From Oxyruncus cristatus (Eukaryota; Chordata; Aves; Passeriformes; Cotingidae): a DNA stretch of 64,000 nucleotides. The notes under the pieces were generated by a model. The model saw nothing but the letters and a program-made list of their open reading frames with translations. It did not search any database and had not been told where the DNA came from. Shown piece by piece: positions 50,861 to 62,780 of the stretch; positions within the stretch are counted from its first letter, which is position 1, and the number at the start of each line of letters is the position of its first letter. The position numbers were made by a program, and so were the translations under genes. The stretch is taken from the NCBI GenBank assembly GCA_013399855.1, contig VXAY01001953.1:187936-251935 (forward strand). The letters are read 5' to 3'.

Positions 50861-51708
50861 TCTCTATACTTTCCTGTTTCAAACATGAGAAGAATGATAC
50901 TATCAACATCACTTCAATATTAAATGGATAGAATTATCTTGTCATTCATTTACAGCCTCTGAAGAACTACCTATTTGTACCTGCAAAGGAAAGGTCAGCC
51001 TTTCTTAATCATCCATAAAAATATGTTGATGGATTCCTTATATCAATAATGGTGACAGAACCAGGGACAGGAAACAAGTTACGAAATTTAAAAGGAAAGC
51101 ACTCTAGTTTTTGTATTAAAATATTTTAATGAGTTTGTATTTTAAAATTTTGCTTCACATGGTGGTTTGATCTTCAAAAAAATGCATATTATGAAACAAA
51201 GTGAGACCACTGGCATACATTTTGTGGAATTCATTTCAAATGCTGTAAAAGGAATTTCCTATTACACAGCTATTCCTCATCTATTTTTAATTTTTTTAAT
51301 AAACTGCTTATGAATACCTGCAAAACCTAAAAATATTCATATATAGAGACCAAAAGTTAGGCTAAAGTTAGATTTGCCTTTATAGTCACCTCATTTTCAA
51401 AAGTACTGAGCAAACATTTCTTCCAGATACATTGACAGACCATCAGACAAGGCCATCAGACATAAGTTTACTTTTACAGATCAGCCAGCCAGGTAGAAAC
51501 ACGTGGGGAGTTAGGGACTCACATAAAGGATCCTCAGAAGAGAAATAAGCAGAAAGATGTTCAATTTAACCAGGGGAAAAGTGCAAAGAAGTATGTGGAG
51601 ATCAGTCACTTCATCAGTCAGTGACAGATCAGAGGCATGTATGTCCAGAGCACCAAAACACCTAAAAAACCCAATTGTTTTTCTTTTCCCAGATTGTGAA
51701 GAAGTGTG
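50861..51708. other. unannotated stretch
   Basis: No gene or identifiable repeat is seen. Confidence 0.5.
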
Positions 51709-51770
51709 TGATTCCAGTGGTTAATGCACTCATTTGGGATACTGTTTCACAGTCCTTGTTCAGATGGAGA
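51709..51770 (+). repeat. tRNA-like (SINE-like) remnant
   Basis: GATTCCAGTGGTTAATGCAC followed by TCATTTGGGATACTG resembles the 5' half of a tRNA-derived repeat and shares the AGTxGTTAAxxCACTCA pattern with the segment at 1402-1456. The B-box half is poorly preserved. Family unknown. Confidence 0.3.
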
Positions 51771-54201
51771 ATACCAGAGGTTTGAATCGTTTACTCTCAA
51801 GTGAAACTTGAGATTTAATTTTTCATATGATCCTTTGTAGAAGCACGGAGAAACACCAGCTCTCACTAGTGCTGGCATTTCCCTCAGGTGCAACCCATTC
51901 AGATTCAATTTCTTTCCATAAAAATCTTGGGCATCAGTTTCCTGTTTGAGAGGAATTACACTGGCTTGGGAGGCAGATGAGCCAAGAAGGTGTAGCAGGG
52001 TACTCCGACTACCACATTTTGAATTACCACATAAGGGTCTCAGAGACATCTAACCAAAAAAAAATATTTAAACTGTTAATGGTGTCTTTGACCATTGAAG
52101 AAAAATTAATAGTTAGAGCACTCAGGACTAACTGGCATCTGAACAGTGAGTTTACTTAACAATATGAATATTAACACAATATTTTTATTTAGGTGTCTAA
52201 ATGCAGCTTTTACAAGTCTCTTTTTTCATCTGCCTTGAAAAATGTAAACTCAATTTACAAACAAAAAAAAAGGTGTAAATTCAGCAAAGGGATGCTTTTC
52301 TTGTTCTTGTAAACCATTACAATTGCAGCTACTCTTATTATATTCCTATGAATGTTATTACTATTATTAATAATAATGATATATTATGGTAGTGCTCACA
52401 CAAAAAAGTGAAAAGTGTCTCTTCAGCTTTTATGTCCAGCATTTTAAACACTGCAAAGACACAGATTAGCAGATAACCCATGTGCTAAAGAGCTTGCAAA
52501 ATAAATAAACAAGGCAGATAAAAGCTGTGCATACACCAACTTAACTAAGTGATACGAACAATGCAGTGGCTACAAACGTGGTTGGTTAGTTCCACAATGC
52601 AATGATGGCAGTGGGAGGTGGGTGTCATGTAGGAGTGCAGGATATGCCAATACTGCTCAACACCATTGTCTATCCTGCAGAGCTGCAATCGTCTTGAAGG
52701 CAGAGGTCCTCTGTGAGACAGTGCCTCAGAGGAAATTCTTGAAAATGCACTTTGTTTGGTAAAACATAGTGTGGCAACACTTTTTGTGCACAAAAAGGCC
52801 TGGAAAACGAAGCACACGCAACATAACAAATCCTCTTTTTATAATCTAAATGCAATGGAAACTTACGTCACATCCAGCTAAAAATCTGACTGCAAATTGC
52901 ACTGAGAGGTTGAGGTGGTAATTCGCAATTTACTGGTCTCCAGGGTGGCTTGTAGCATCTTTGCGCAGAGCTATTGAACCACTACAGAAAGCAGATCTAA
53001 AAGGTGAGGAAGTCACAAATCCTACTCCCACTTGCAGCCAGATAAAACAGAGTAAGCAAGAGGTTTGAAAACTGAGGAAGACAGCCAATAACAGAAGAAA
53101 TACATCAAAAATTAGAAGGGTAATTTTCAACATCTTTCTTTATACGGAGTATCAGCCCCATTGAACTGAATGAATGCACACAGTACAAGCTGGAATCAGT
53201 GGGAAGGGCACAATCCCTCACTGTGTGTGGCCAGTGGCCCTACAGCACTGCTGCTCACAGCACCCAGGTCTGTTTCTGTGTCCTTCAGGTTTATCCTTTT
53301 GGGATGTTAGCCTATACAAGCCCAGAAAAATATCTCCTATGTGCAAACTGCGGTCCGTATAAGGACACATAAGGGACCTTTTGAACTAATACGTTTGTAA
53401 AAAACTCATTCAAATTTCAGTGGTTCTTTCATTCTGCTACTTTTATAATACAATTTACTTCATTTATCGGACAATGAAATGCCTCTGTAATAAATCTAAC
53501 ATTAAAAAATCATTTCCAGCAAATTACTCCAATAAAATCAATGACAGTCAGTCTCAGCTGTAAAAACAAATAAATTACCAGCTATTGATAGGGTAGGCTA
53601 AGTTAATTGTCATTTAGAAAGGCTAAAAGGGATAAAGAAATCTAATAGAAGGAACACATTTATACAGCAAGAATGAGAAAACTGTGAAAGTTTTACCCTG
53701 ACAGCTCCCATCCACAGGATTGACTTGGTCCCTGAGAAGCACAGGCGGTTGTTTTAAGTCTCAGTAGGACACTGGTATGTGCTTTGGATGTGTCAATATT
53801 TACCTGCTTCAGTGTTGCCTTGTGATCTTTTTACCTTTCATATATTGAAACTCCCAAACAGGATTTCTGGTAATAGGAAATGAAGAATTGATAGAATTGA
53901 AAAATCCCATCTTTAGATATTTTCAGCCAGGTTAAAAGAAAATGACCCAATTCAGGCTTTGCAGTACTTCCAACTATTAAAGAAACATAAAGCTGGGCGC
54001 TTGCTAGTGGGATTTGCCATTCTCTTATAACACAGAGATGATTTTGTATTTAGGATCCTCTTTCTAAACCAACTTTCTACTTATTTATTTTCAAATATGT
54101 CCAGCTGTTTCTGTGAGGAATCTAGAAATGACATTAACCTGATGTATTTCCATTGCAGCAGTGTACTCTTTCAGTTTTCAGCATTTTGCTTTGAAAAGCA
54201 T

Positions 54202-54230
54202 TGTTTGTTTGTTTGTTTTTTTTTTTTTTA
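54202..54230. repeat. (GTTT)n and poly-T tract
   Basis: GTTT units grade into a T run. Confidence 0.85.
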
Positions 54231-54392
54231 AATGCTTATGTGTGTTTATGCCTCCTAATGGAGGAAAGCAAAGAAAGACCAACATGCTGGAATGTCCATA
54301 TGTTCAATGATCAAACGTCCCTGAACTCTTATAGAAGAAAACTTAAGTTAATCTTCTTGATATTGCGAATCCTGCTGTAGACCACAGAGTGC

Positions 54393-54418
54393 TATATCCA
54401 GTCCCATAACTGGATATA
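54393..54418. repeat. perfect hairpin, 10-bp stem
   Basis: TATATCCAGT and ACTGGATATA flank the loop CCCATA. No function is evident. Confidence 0.7.
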
Positions 54419-55153
54419 AGGGCTTATGCAGTACAGAAGGCTTTAAACTTTCCTGTGATGAATATGAAACTTTCTGGGAAAGAGTCATTTCCAAGATTTT
54501 GCAGAAAATTTAACCCCTACTTTTCTTGGTTTGGATGCTTATTCAGTGACGACAGAAAAGCAGATAGCTTTATAGTCATCAATTCTGCATATCTACACTT
54601 CTAACAGGACAGGAATTTCTAATGTGTTACTCAAAAAAAAAAACAAACCACTAAAAAAAGTGCAAAGCAAACTCAATTTCTCAATTTTGAGTAATCCCCA
54701 GCTACAATATGGAATGCAAAAACCAACAGACATCAGACACAACCAAATACAGTGAAAAGGACAGGCTTCTTCGACTGAAGCTGTTTGGTCCAGAGATGAG
54801 AGCAGTAACATTGATGTGGTGGCCGCGGCAATATTTGTAGTGAGTAGTAGTTTTAAACCTCCACCTATTGGCAGATTACAGGAGTAAGGAAGTGCACTGG
54901 AAAACATCTTTGGAATAATTTCCTCCTGGAAGCACCGGAAATTGTGGCCCCATGAAGAACAGGCAGTCTAGAAACTGTGGTAGAAGAAAGCTCTGCACCC
55001 AGCAAGTGCAGAGGTATCCTTAGGCAGAATGAACACCTGGCTCTTTGCATCATCAAAACAACTGGTTAAAGTCACATGCAGATGAACTACGCATTACCAG
55101 GCTCTGAATGGAAACCTAAGGTCTTGGAACTACTACTCTTTCTTTCATTTTGG

Positions 55154-55310
55154 ATTGGATTGCCCACCCTGGAAATGTTCAAGGCCAGGTTGGATGGAGC
55201 TTTGAGCAACTTGGTCTAGTGGAAGATTTCCCTGCCAAGGTGCGGGGCTTGGAACTAGATGATCCTTAAGATCCCTTCCAACACAAACCATTCTGTGATT
55301 CTATGATTCT
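55154..55310 (+). mobile_element. CR1 ORF2 C-terminus and 3' end
   Basis: The plus strand reads TLEMFKARLDGALSNLV then TAG, the exact C-terminus expected of avian CR1 ORF2. It is followed by the 3' UTR (GGGGCTTGGAACTAGATGAT, CCTTAAGATCCCTTCCAACA) and the terminal repeat ATTCTGTGATTCTATGATTCT. Only the last 160 bases are present. The match to the young-type consensus is good. Confidence 0.95.
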
Positions 55311-55801
55311 CTCACACTCAAGATGATGCACATCTGTTTTTTCTTCAACCCCACATGAATTCAATGACAATGTAAGTTTCTTTGTCTCAGGGAATTCTGT
55401 TAATGCTTTCTCATTCTCTTCAGCAGCAAATTCTAAACCATTGAACCAATAATAAACAGACATCTGCTGCTTGTTGGTATTTCCCCTTGAAAAAAAAAAA
55501 AAAAAAGAATTTATCAGCTATAACCTATATCCCTGCTTAATCAGGGACACAAGGACTTTAGGATTACCTATTACTTCCTGACCATTTTGACCAGATCTGT
55601 TCTCTTGTAGAACTAATCAGAGATTACTGAATAGTCCCATAATCTTCTATGAGGTCTGTTAGCACAAATGCTTTAGTTGCTGTTCCTCCTTTACTGATTG
55701 TTTTTCTTTCTCTTGCTTTTAACTAATCATTGCAAGACAGAAACTTCATGTCAGTACATTTTCTGTCCCAAATGACCAGCTAAGGGTTTTATCCAACATC
55801 A
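55311..55801. other. unannotated stretch with poly-A tract
   Basis: No gene is seen. A run of 17 A lies at 55,490-55,506, with no recognisable retrocopy body. Confidence 0.55.
55490..55506. repeat. poly-A tract (17 A)
   Basis: This is an uninterrupted A run. Confidence 0.85.
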
Positions 55802-55837
55802 GTCTGGGCCACTGGAAAAATGTCCAATGGCCCAGAC
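55802..55837. repeat. GC-rich hairpin, 15-bp stem with one mismatch
   Basis: GTCTGGGCCACTGGA and TCCAATGGCCCAGAC are reverse complements except for one position. They are separated by a six-base loop (AAAATG). It stands out against AT-rich surroundings and lies 110 bases left of a CR1 copy, outside it. Confidence 0.85.
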
Positions 55838-55945
55838 CGGACAGGAAGGGTGTGGGTTCCAGCCTTCATCTTTAGTTGATACAGATATGTAATTAAATAT
55901 ACATATATCTCCATTTATTTCTGTATTCCCTATTGCTTTTTAAAG

Positions 55946-56460
55946 TCACAGAATCACAGAATCACAGAATTTTGAAGAGACCCAAAGGATCATCAAGGCC
56001 AACTCTTATCCCTGCAAATGACCATCCCCAAGAGTGACACCATGTGTCTGAAAGTATCATCTGAATGCTTCTTGAACTCCATCAGGCTTGGTGCTGTGAT
56101 CACTTTTCTGAGCAGTGCCCAAACACCCTCTGGGTGACAGACTGCTTTCTAATACCTAACCTAAACCTCCGCTGACACAACTTTAGGCCATTCCCTTGGG
56201 TCCCATCACTGGTCACCACAGAGAAGAGATCAGTGCCTGCCCCTCCTCTTCCCCTCAAGAGGAAGTTGTAACTGCAATGAGGTCTCCCCTCAGCCTCCTC
56301 TTCTCCAGGTTCAGCAGGCCAAGTGACCTCAACCACTCCACATACATCTTCCCCTCAAGGCCCCTCACCATCTTCACTGCCCTCCTTTGGACACTCTCTA
56401 ATAGCTTAATATCTTTCTTATATTGCAGTGACCAAAACTGCAGAGATGGCACCTGGGCAA
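55946..56460 (-). mobile_element. CR1 3' half with decayed ORF2 C-terminus
   Basis: The left edge holds three copies of TCACAGAA, the reversed CR1 terminal repeat. On the minus strand the ORF2 C-terminal region is easily read. [20 protein letters not shown] is followed by [38 protein letters not shown] and then, after a frameshift near 56,270, [20 protein letters not shown] and SDGTQGNGLKLCQRRFRLGI. This is the part of ORF2 downstream of the RT core. The end after GIRKQSVTQRVFGH is further degraded. It is 5'-truncated near 56,460. It is the best-preserved protein remnant in the window, yet non-functional. Confidence 0.96.
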
Positions 56461-56520
56461 TACCAGTAAGAAAAACTGGCTGGAGTTTCTTCCTAAGAGT
56501 TCTTCAGTCTTACCCATCAC

Positions 56521-56541
56521 AAAAAAAAAAAAAAAAAAAAA
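56521..56541. repeat. poly-A tract (21 A)
   Basis: This uninterrupted A run lies 60 bases right of the minus-strand CR1. It is not a CR1 tail, since CR1 ends in the ATTCTRTG repeat rather than poly-A. Confidence 0.85.
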
Positions 56542-57897
56542 GGGACTCATGTGGCCTGGGCTCGGGCTCAGTTTAGGTTGCCTATCCAAGAACTGAAGAC
56601 ATTCAGGATTGAATTAATGCCATCTAAATTTGCAAGTGACTTTCAGTGGCACTTCATAGTCAGTAGTACAAAAAAGGTACTTCCAGACCTTTCTATATCA
56701 GTTAAGTTTTGGTGCTGGCATTAGAATAAAATTAATTACACTGATTTATTTCCATATGTGGGAAGCCTACAGTCACTATCTCATATTTATATATCTGTGG
56801 GGTAGATATCTACTTCTGCTCAGATGAATCTCATTAATGAACATGCTTGACTTCATAGTGCTTGAAATTGCTGTACTCAGTATCTTCAATATTAATCAAA
56901 AATTAGTCCTTCAACTGGCCTCTGACATTTGAATCTAAGTTCAAATATGTAAAAACATGCAAATAATATGTCGAGTTTCATACAGTGGAAAAGAAGAGGT
57001 AGAAATAACGGAGGAATCCACCCACAGAGGAACAGGCAAAGCCACATGTACCTTAGTTTCTGGTCAGTGAACAAGCATGAATGTGCACTTCAAACAGCTG
57101 AGGGATGCATCTCCTGCTGACAGAGCAAGCTATGAGGCAATTCACAGAGTGGTTTGGCAAGCAGCCTGGGCACAGTGAGGAACTGAGATTACTCTTGAGA
57201 TGTCATGGTATGAGGGGCTGATAAGGTATTATGGTCAGAGTGTCACCTGGATGGAAGATTATTGTAGCAGAAAGGTATGAAGCACACAGAAAACAACCCA
57301 ATGGAAAATAAACTCATTAGTTCCACTATCAATGGAACAATTTGTTTTTTTCTATATGTGGATGTTTGCACTGGACATTCTTTGATTTTACCAAAAGCAT
57401 TATTAGAGCAGAAAGTTTTTCCTGCCATGAAATAGTTTTATACAACTTCTAAACCACTCCCAGAGGTTAAAAACACAAGCAGTGCAATAAAATTTGCTGT
57501 ACAAAGAGGAATGGTGTGTGTATTGATTTGTGTACTCACTGCCAATACTTTTGTGTGATCAGTAAGAATAGTGGACAAGTCTTCAGCCTTGCCTTCCACT
57601 TACTCACAAACATGAGCAACCAATACCACTCTAGTCCTGTGACCTAGGCTACAATCACTCTGGCCAGATGACTTTGTGGTAGAGCCTGTCCTCTAAACAG
57701 TGCACTGTTTAAAGAGAAATGAACTACAGGCCCCATTGCCCCAATCCAAAACACAGGAGATACCCACTCCTCCTTTGAAAGACAGGGGACTTTTCTCAGT
57801 CCCAGCAAAGAGTTTCTCTGCAGCTGCCCTTTCTTGCATTTCCAGATGTGGATGATTGTGATGAGAGAAGCTGTCTGATTTTCCCTTTTTCAGAGTT

Positions 57898-57914
57898 AAA
57901 AAAAAAAAAAAAAG
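57898..57914. repeat. poly-A tract (17 A)
   Basis: This is an uninterrupted A run. Confidence 0.85.
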
Positions 57915-58202
57915 CAAAAACACTGAATAAAAGATTTTACTATGCTGAAAGAAGAGAAGGGAGTATTTCAATTCCATTTGGGTCTACATGTCTACTATGT
58001 AAGTGTCTACAAAGAAGTGTCTAAATAAGTTATTCTAGGGCATTGCTTATTTGACCTAAGTTATATATCTAAGAACGAAATTATTTTCACTCTGGAAGTA
58101 CCTTTTTTTCTTTCTTTCTATTGGATCCAGAAAGGACTAGTAAGATGTAGACATCTGTGGTTGGGTAGATGAATCCCAAGTTCTTTAGCCAAATTGCACT
58201 TG

Positions 58203-58218
58203 CTGTCTGTCTGTCTGT
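58203..58218. repeat. (CTGT)4 microsatellite
   Basis: Four exact CTGT units are followed by a diverged CGGT. Confidence 0.85.
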
Positions 58219-59835
58219 CGGTCCAGCTGTTGCTCACCTTCTACTTCAGCTATTAGCCGAAAGCTAATAGAAGAAGGAGTAGTCAGCATTCACCATGTAT
58301 TTCAGTGTCATTTTAGTATTTTCGGATGTTCTTTGCTGTACTGGCTCTTAATAACAATTTCCCACGTAGTTAGGTTAAACAGTGTAGAAACAGAAATTAA
58401 ACCTCAAACGTGATTTTCCTTTACAATAGTACTGGAGGAAAATTAGTGGGGAAAACAACAAGAATTAAACAGATTTGCTAATTAAAGGTGAAATATAGAT
58501 CTGTATATTTAAGGTGAAATATATTGTGTGCATAGTTTTATTGAGAATATTGGACAATTTAAGAGTTCGTTTGTTCTGTCTAAGGTTCCAGACAGTGGAA
58601 TGATTAATTATACAGATAAGTAGGATCTGATCCTCACATATCATACTTGTACCGGAAAGCAGAACAATAGCAATAAGATATATTATAAAATAGAAGTTCT
58701 GAGATGAAAGACTTTCCAAAATCTGTAACTAAATCTGTAGGCAAAGTCAATTCCTGAAATTATAAATAGTAGTTTAACTTAATAATTCTGTCTTATTCAT
58801 ATTCACTAAAATAGCATTGTATTTTCAGTTGTACTGCTAGGGAAAAATCTTGATAGAAGAAATAAAATTCTTAGGCATATTTGACAACAAAAAACATGAA
58901 ATGTAGGGTTACCTGAAATATGATCCCTCTTCTAAACTAGTGCAGAAATCAATAAAAAGGAAAATCTTTATCTCATAGGCGTGATTACAATGACATAATT
59001 TCTTTTTGATGTCATGAGTTTCTCTCTTACCCCTTTGCTTTTTGTAGGAAAATAACATTTTTATTGCTTTGCAATGAAGGTCTAATGTTTCTACTCTGAT
59101 TTAAGCAATGACAAATCAGGTACCAAGTAGGCTTGGATGAATAATTCATTAAAAAACTATGTATATAATTAAGTGAACTTTTTTGTTTGTTTATTTGTTT
59201 AACCAATGTCCTCAAACACATCACAAATATTTGCAAGTTGTCCTATTTCGATTTTAGGCATTGTTACTAAAACAGTAATGTGGATTTTCTAGGGAGGATT
59301 TGTGAATAAGGAATATGTCATTTCTGTATTCTAAACCAATAAGCCCCTTATAAAGAACCCTTTTTGCAATAATAAGTAAAAATGAAGCAGGATTTTTGCT
59401 GTGCAAAACTGTAGGAGAACAAATTTCCAAAATTAATGTCTATGAAAGATTTATTTTAAAATTTCACAAAAGGCGTTAAGCATGTGACTTTAATTTTCAC
59501 CATCCTTTAGCACTCATGAGGGATCAACTTAATCATTTAAATACAAAAAACCCACAGAAAAGATAGGTACAAATACGACACATTGAATGTCTCCTGAATT
59601 TAAAATAAATATGTTACAGTATATATTTGAGAATCTTGTGACATTTACATAGTGGGTGTGGTATTTATGCAGTGTATTATGCAGATTCTCTATATGTTTC
59701 TTTAAACAAGTTAGTTGAGGAAACATGTCAGTATTTTACTGTTTTTACAAAATATGTTAAATATATTTTGGTAATGTTAAGATAACAGTACACAGTTAAA
59801 TATGTATCATTCTAATACCACATCTCATTATGACT

Positions 59836-59858
59836 AATTTGAAACACAGTTTCAAATT
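59836..59858. repeat. perfect hairpin, 10-bp stem
   Basis: AATTTGAAAC and GTTTCAAATT flank ACA. No function is evident. Confidence 0.7.
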
Positions 59859-60490
59859 TCCAAGCTTGTCTTGCTTTTTTCCTGTGTGACTCCCCACAGC
59901 TGAGAACAGTTTGCCACTAGCAAATCAAATTTGTCACTCCAAAATACATTTTGTCTTTGTAGTACCTGTAATTCTATAATAATTTATCCGTATAGAGAAT
60001 GCATACTATCTTTTCATTTTGGAAATAAGTGTTTCACAAGAAATCTGGCAGTCTGGCTAGCACTGCTATTCTTAAAACATTATTGCCATTCTTATAACAG
60101 TTTTTCTTAAAGTTTCAGGAGTCACTGTGTGGGAATCTTGATTTTCCCTTTCTAACATAGAGGTTCTCCTAATTTATATTTCTACAGAAAAGTTTGAATA
60201 TGAGTCCCTATAATGTTCAAAAACAAGTAGGCAAACAAAAAGAAAATATATCTGTGATTTTGTTCTGGTTTGAATTAAGTGGCTATTTCAGCAAACTTTG
60301 TGCTTTTAATAAAAAGTCATGAGTCAAATTTTTTAAACAACTTTTGTTCCTTATGGTAGTATATGTTATTTTTATTTGGCATAACTCATATTGTCAAATA
60401 AGCCTTTAAATGGTCAGAGTAAAGAAAACAGTTATGAAAATAAGCAACCTATCAGTATATGAAAAATATAAAGTGTACATTCTATGTAAA

Positions 60491-60707
60491 GATATAAGTA
60501 AGAAGTTTTTTACAACAGCGGTAGTAAAACACTGGAACGGGTTTTCCAGAGAAGTATTGGATGCCCCATTGCTGTAATCCTTCAAGGCCAGTTGGGTGCG
60601 GCTTTGAGAAGCCTGATGTAGTTGAATGTCCCTGCTCATTGCTGGGGGGTTGCAAACAGATGATCTTTAAAGGACCCTTGCAAGCCAAACCATTCTAAAT
60701 TTCTATA
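60491..60707 (+). mobile_element. CR1 ORF2 C-terminus and 3' end, diverged
   Basis: The best plus-strand frame reads HWNGFSREVLDAPLL, a stop, then SFKAS before losing frame. This corresponds to HWNRLPREVVDAPSL and the following FKARLD of CR1 ORF2. It ends with AGATGATCTTTAAAGGACCC, TTGCAAGCCAAACCATTCTA and a decayed terminal repeat. Many substitutions relative to the 37.6 and 55.2 kb copies indicate an older insertion. Confidence 0.92.
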
Positions 60708-62479
60708 ACTGTGGCAAAGGCATACTTTAGAATACAAGTGATTTTCCTGTATTTGACTTTCACAAAATGTTTTTGCTGCAAACATTTACTCCCGTTTTCT
60801 CAATAGTATTAAAATTTGGAGGTAAATTGAGATAAAATTGGAATCTTCTCTCCTGTGGTTTTCATGAGTTCTCTGGAGGTTGGTCTCATGACAGAGCTGT
60901 GGTTTCCTCTCTGGAGACCTCTTACAGATTTCCCTGTATTTTTTCTAATCTGTCAATTTCATCTATAATGTTAAGGAAACTTACTGGTGGGTACTGATTT
61001 CAGTAATATTTGAAATATATATTTCAGTGATGAAAACACTACGGATTCAAACAGACTTGTGTAGAATACAGTGATCCTTCACAGGGCAGAAAAAGAGGAA
61101 ATTGAATGTAAAATATATAAACGCTTCACCTTATTCCCTTAATCACTGCTTCTTCTCTGATTGGCAAATTTACGTAAGACTTTCATATCTGCAATTTTTT
61201 ATCACAACTGAGTGATGCGTTTAATTACATTCTACACCCTTCTCAGGGAAGATATACCCTCAAACTCCCACAAGCCACACTTCTATTAGGATTATAATAT
61301 AACTTGTGAAAGCTAAAAAATTAAAAATTAAAATCTTTCTTAAAAGCAATTAATAAGCCTGTTGCAGCCAAAAGCTTCATTAGACACAAACAGCCCCAGT
61401 TATGCAGAATTAAATGGTAGGCAGGATAAGATGAAGTAGAGAGCATTATTGATTCCTTACCAACAGGTATGCACAATTGAGTTATAGCGCAGCTATCAGT
61501 ATATCTACATACAAGATGTTAGAGGAGTGCCAGGGAAATTTACCACAAAATGGAAGATAAATTCAGCGAACAGGGCACTGTGACATATAAGGCTTCATCT
61601 GAGGCCGGAATAAAACAATAACCTGACACTTATTTAGTGAAGATGGATATAATAGACTGCAATCTGGGTAACAAGCACAGTTTTCTAAATAGCTACATTT
61701 TATTGCATTTTGCAGCAAAACTTTGAAGCCAGTTTCATAAGTAAATGTGACTTTGTCTTGGAAAACTCTTAAATCTGTTTTCAGTAACTTAAACATCATG
61801 AAGTCACAAGCACTACAAACCTTATCCTAGGATTACCTTGATTAAGGCACAAAACATTAAAAGCAAATTACTATGAAAGTATGAAACAATTTGCCCTTAA
61901 TGTTTCAGTCATATCTGTAAAAAATATGACTCAAATCTAGTTTTATTAATAATACATATTTTAATTAAACGGCTAGAGGTGCATCTAGCAGGAAAAATTG
62001 AATCTTCACTGGATTTCACATACTTGTATGATTCATGGGCAGTAAATATGCAAAGCTTTATGCCCATAAGGCAATCAAATTGCAAAGCTGATATGCATGT
62101 TTTTGTCTGAAAGAATGAAGTCTACTAAGCCTTAGAAATAAAAATAATAACAATAAAAATAATAACAACAATAAATGCTCTAAAAATTAATCTATTTTGT
62201 AGACCTAATGCATTTCTAGATACAATCCTCATTTTTTGCCAGCTGCATGATATTGAAAACATATCTATTGTTGTTTTCATTAATCTCATGACACAAATTT
62301 TGCCTGTATGGTTATGTATATACACACAGTATCACAACTTTAGCAATAAAACCATAGGATAAAAATTATCATGCTACAGTAGCATAGCATGAAATGCTTT
62401 CATTGCAAACTGGGGATTGAACAGTTCTGCAGTCTGCTGATCTACTAACAAAGCCTCTCCTCATTTACACTGGGATTGT
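60708..62479. other. mostly unannotated, with a possible conserved block
   Basis: No gene is seen. The portion 61,330-61,880 is repeat-free with balanced composition and TAAT-type words (AAAGCAATTAATAAGCC, TTAAATGGTAGG) and resembles conserved non-coding sequence. An imperfect AAT/AAC-rich tract lies at 62,136-62,175. Confidence 0.4.
62136..62175. repeat. imperfect AATAAAAATAATAAC repeat
   Basis: AATA, AAT and AAC units alternate over 40 bases. Confidence 0.75.
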
Positions 62480-62780
62480 TTTTAAAGGTCTGACTCTGCA
62501 TGCCTAGTTTGCTTTATCTTTTGTTCACTTCATCAAACATTCAGCTCGGTTATATTTAATGACAACTACACCGTGCACACCACCAACACCTCTCACCTGG
62601 TGGTGTCAAAACACAAAAGCAAACATGAAGTAATTACAATTTACAGTGCTTCTCTGAGGTAACTCTATGGTGCCAAATTGCCACCTCTTATTGAGTGGAG
62701 CACAGTAACTGCTCATAACACCCTGCAATAGCACAGCGCAGTAAATGGGTGCACATTATGGATATTGAACTTTGCTAAAG
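62480..62780. promoter_or_regulatory. candidate conserved non-coding element
   Basis: The block is repeat-free, with an exact TAATTA at 62,631-62,636 and a 9-bp inverted repeat ACACCACCA/TGGTGGTGT (62,577-62,606) enclosing a CACCTG E-box at its right edge. No open frame of note spans it. An enhancer role is inference from texture only. Confidence 0.28.

Larger units (their letters stand above)
51771..55153. other. unannotated stretch
   Basis: No gene is recognised. The part at 53,440-53,640 is repeat-free and rich in TAAT-type words and may be conserved. A 10-bp hairpin lies at 54,393-54,418 and a GTTT/T-rich tract at 54,202-54,230. A 104-codon minus frame at 54,593-54,907 has no identifiable product. 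Confidence 0.45.
56461..60490. other. unannotated stretch with simple repeats
   Basis: No gene is recognised. It contains a run of 21 A (56,521-56,541), 17 A (57,898-57,914), a CTGT microsatellite (58,203-58,218), an imperfect stem around CTATTAGC/GCTAATAG (about 58,251-58,270) and a perfect 10-bp hairpin at 59,836-59,858. Confidence 0.5.

Noticed and set aside
56196..56576. 126-codon plus-strand frame
   Set aside because: It is the antisense shadow of the minus-strand CR1 ORF2 remnant and ends in a poly-A tract.
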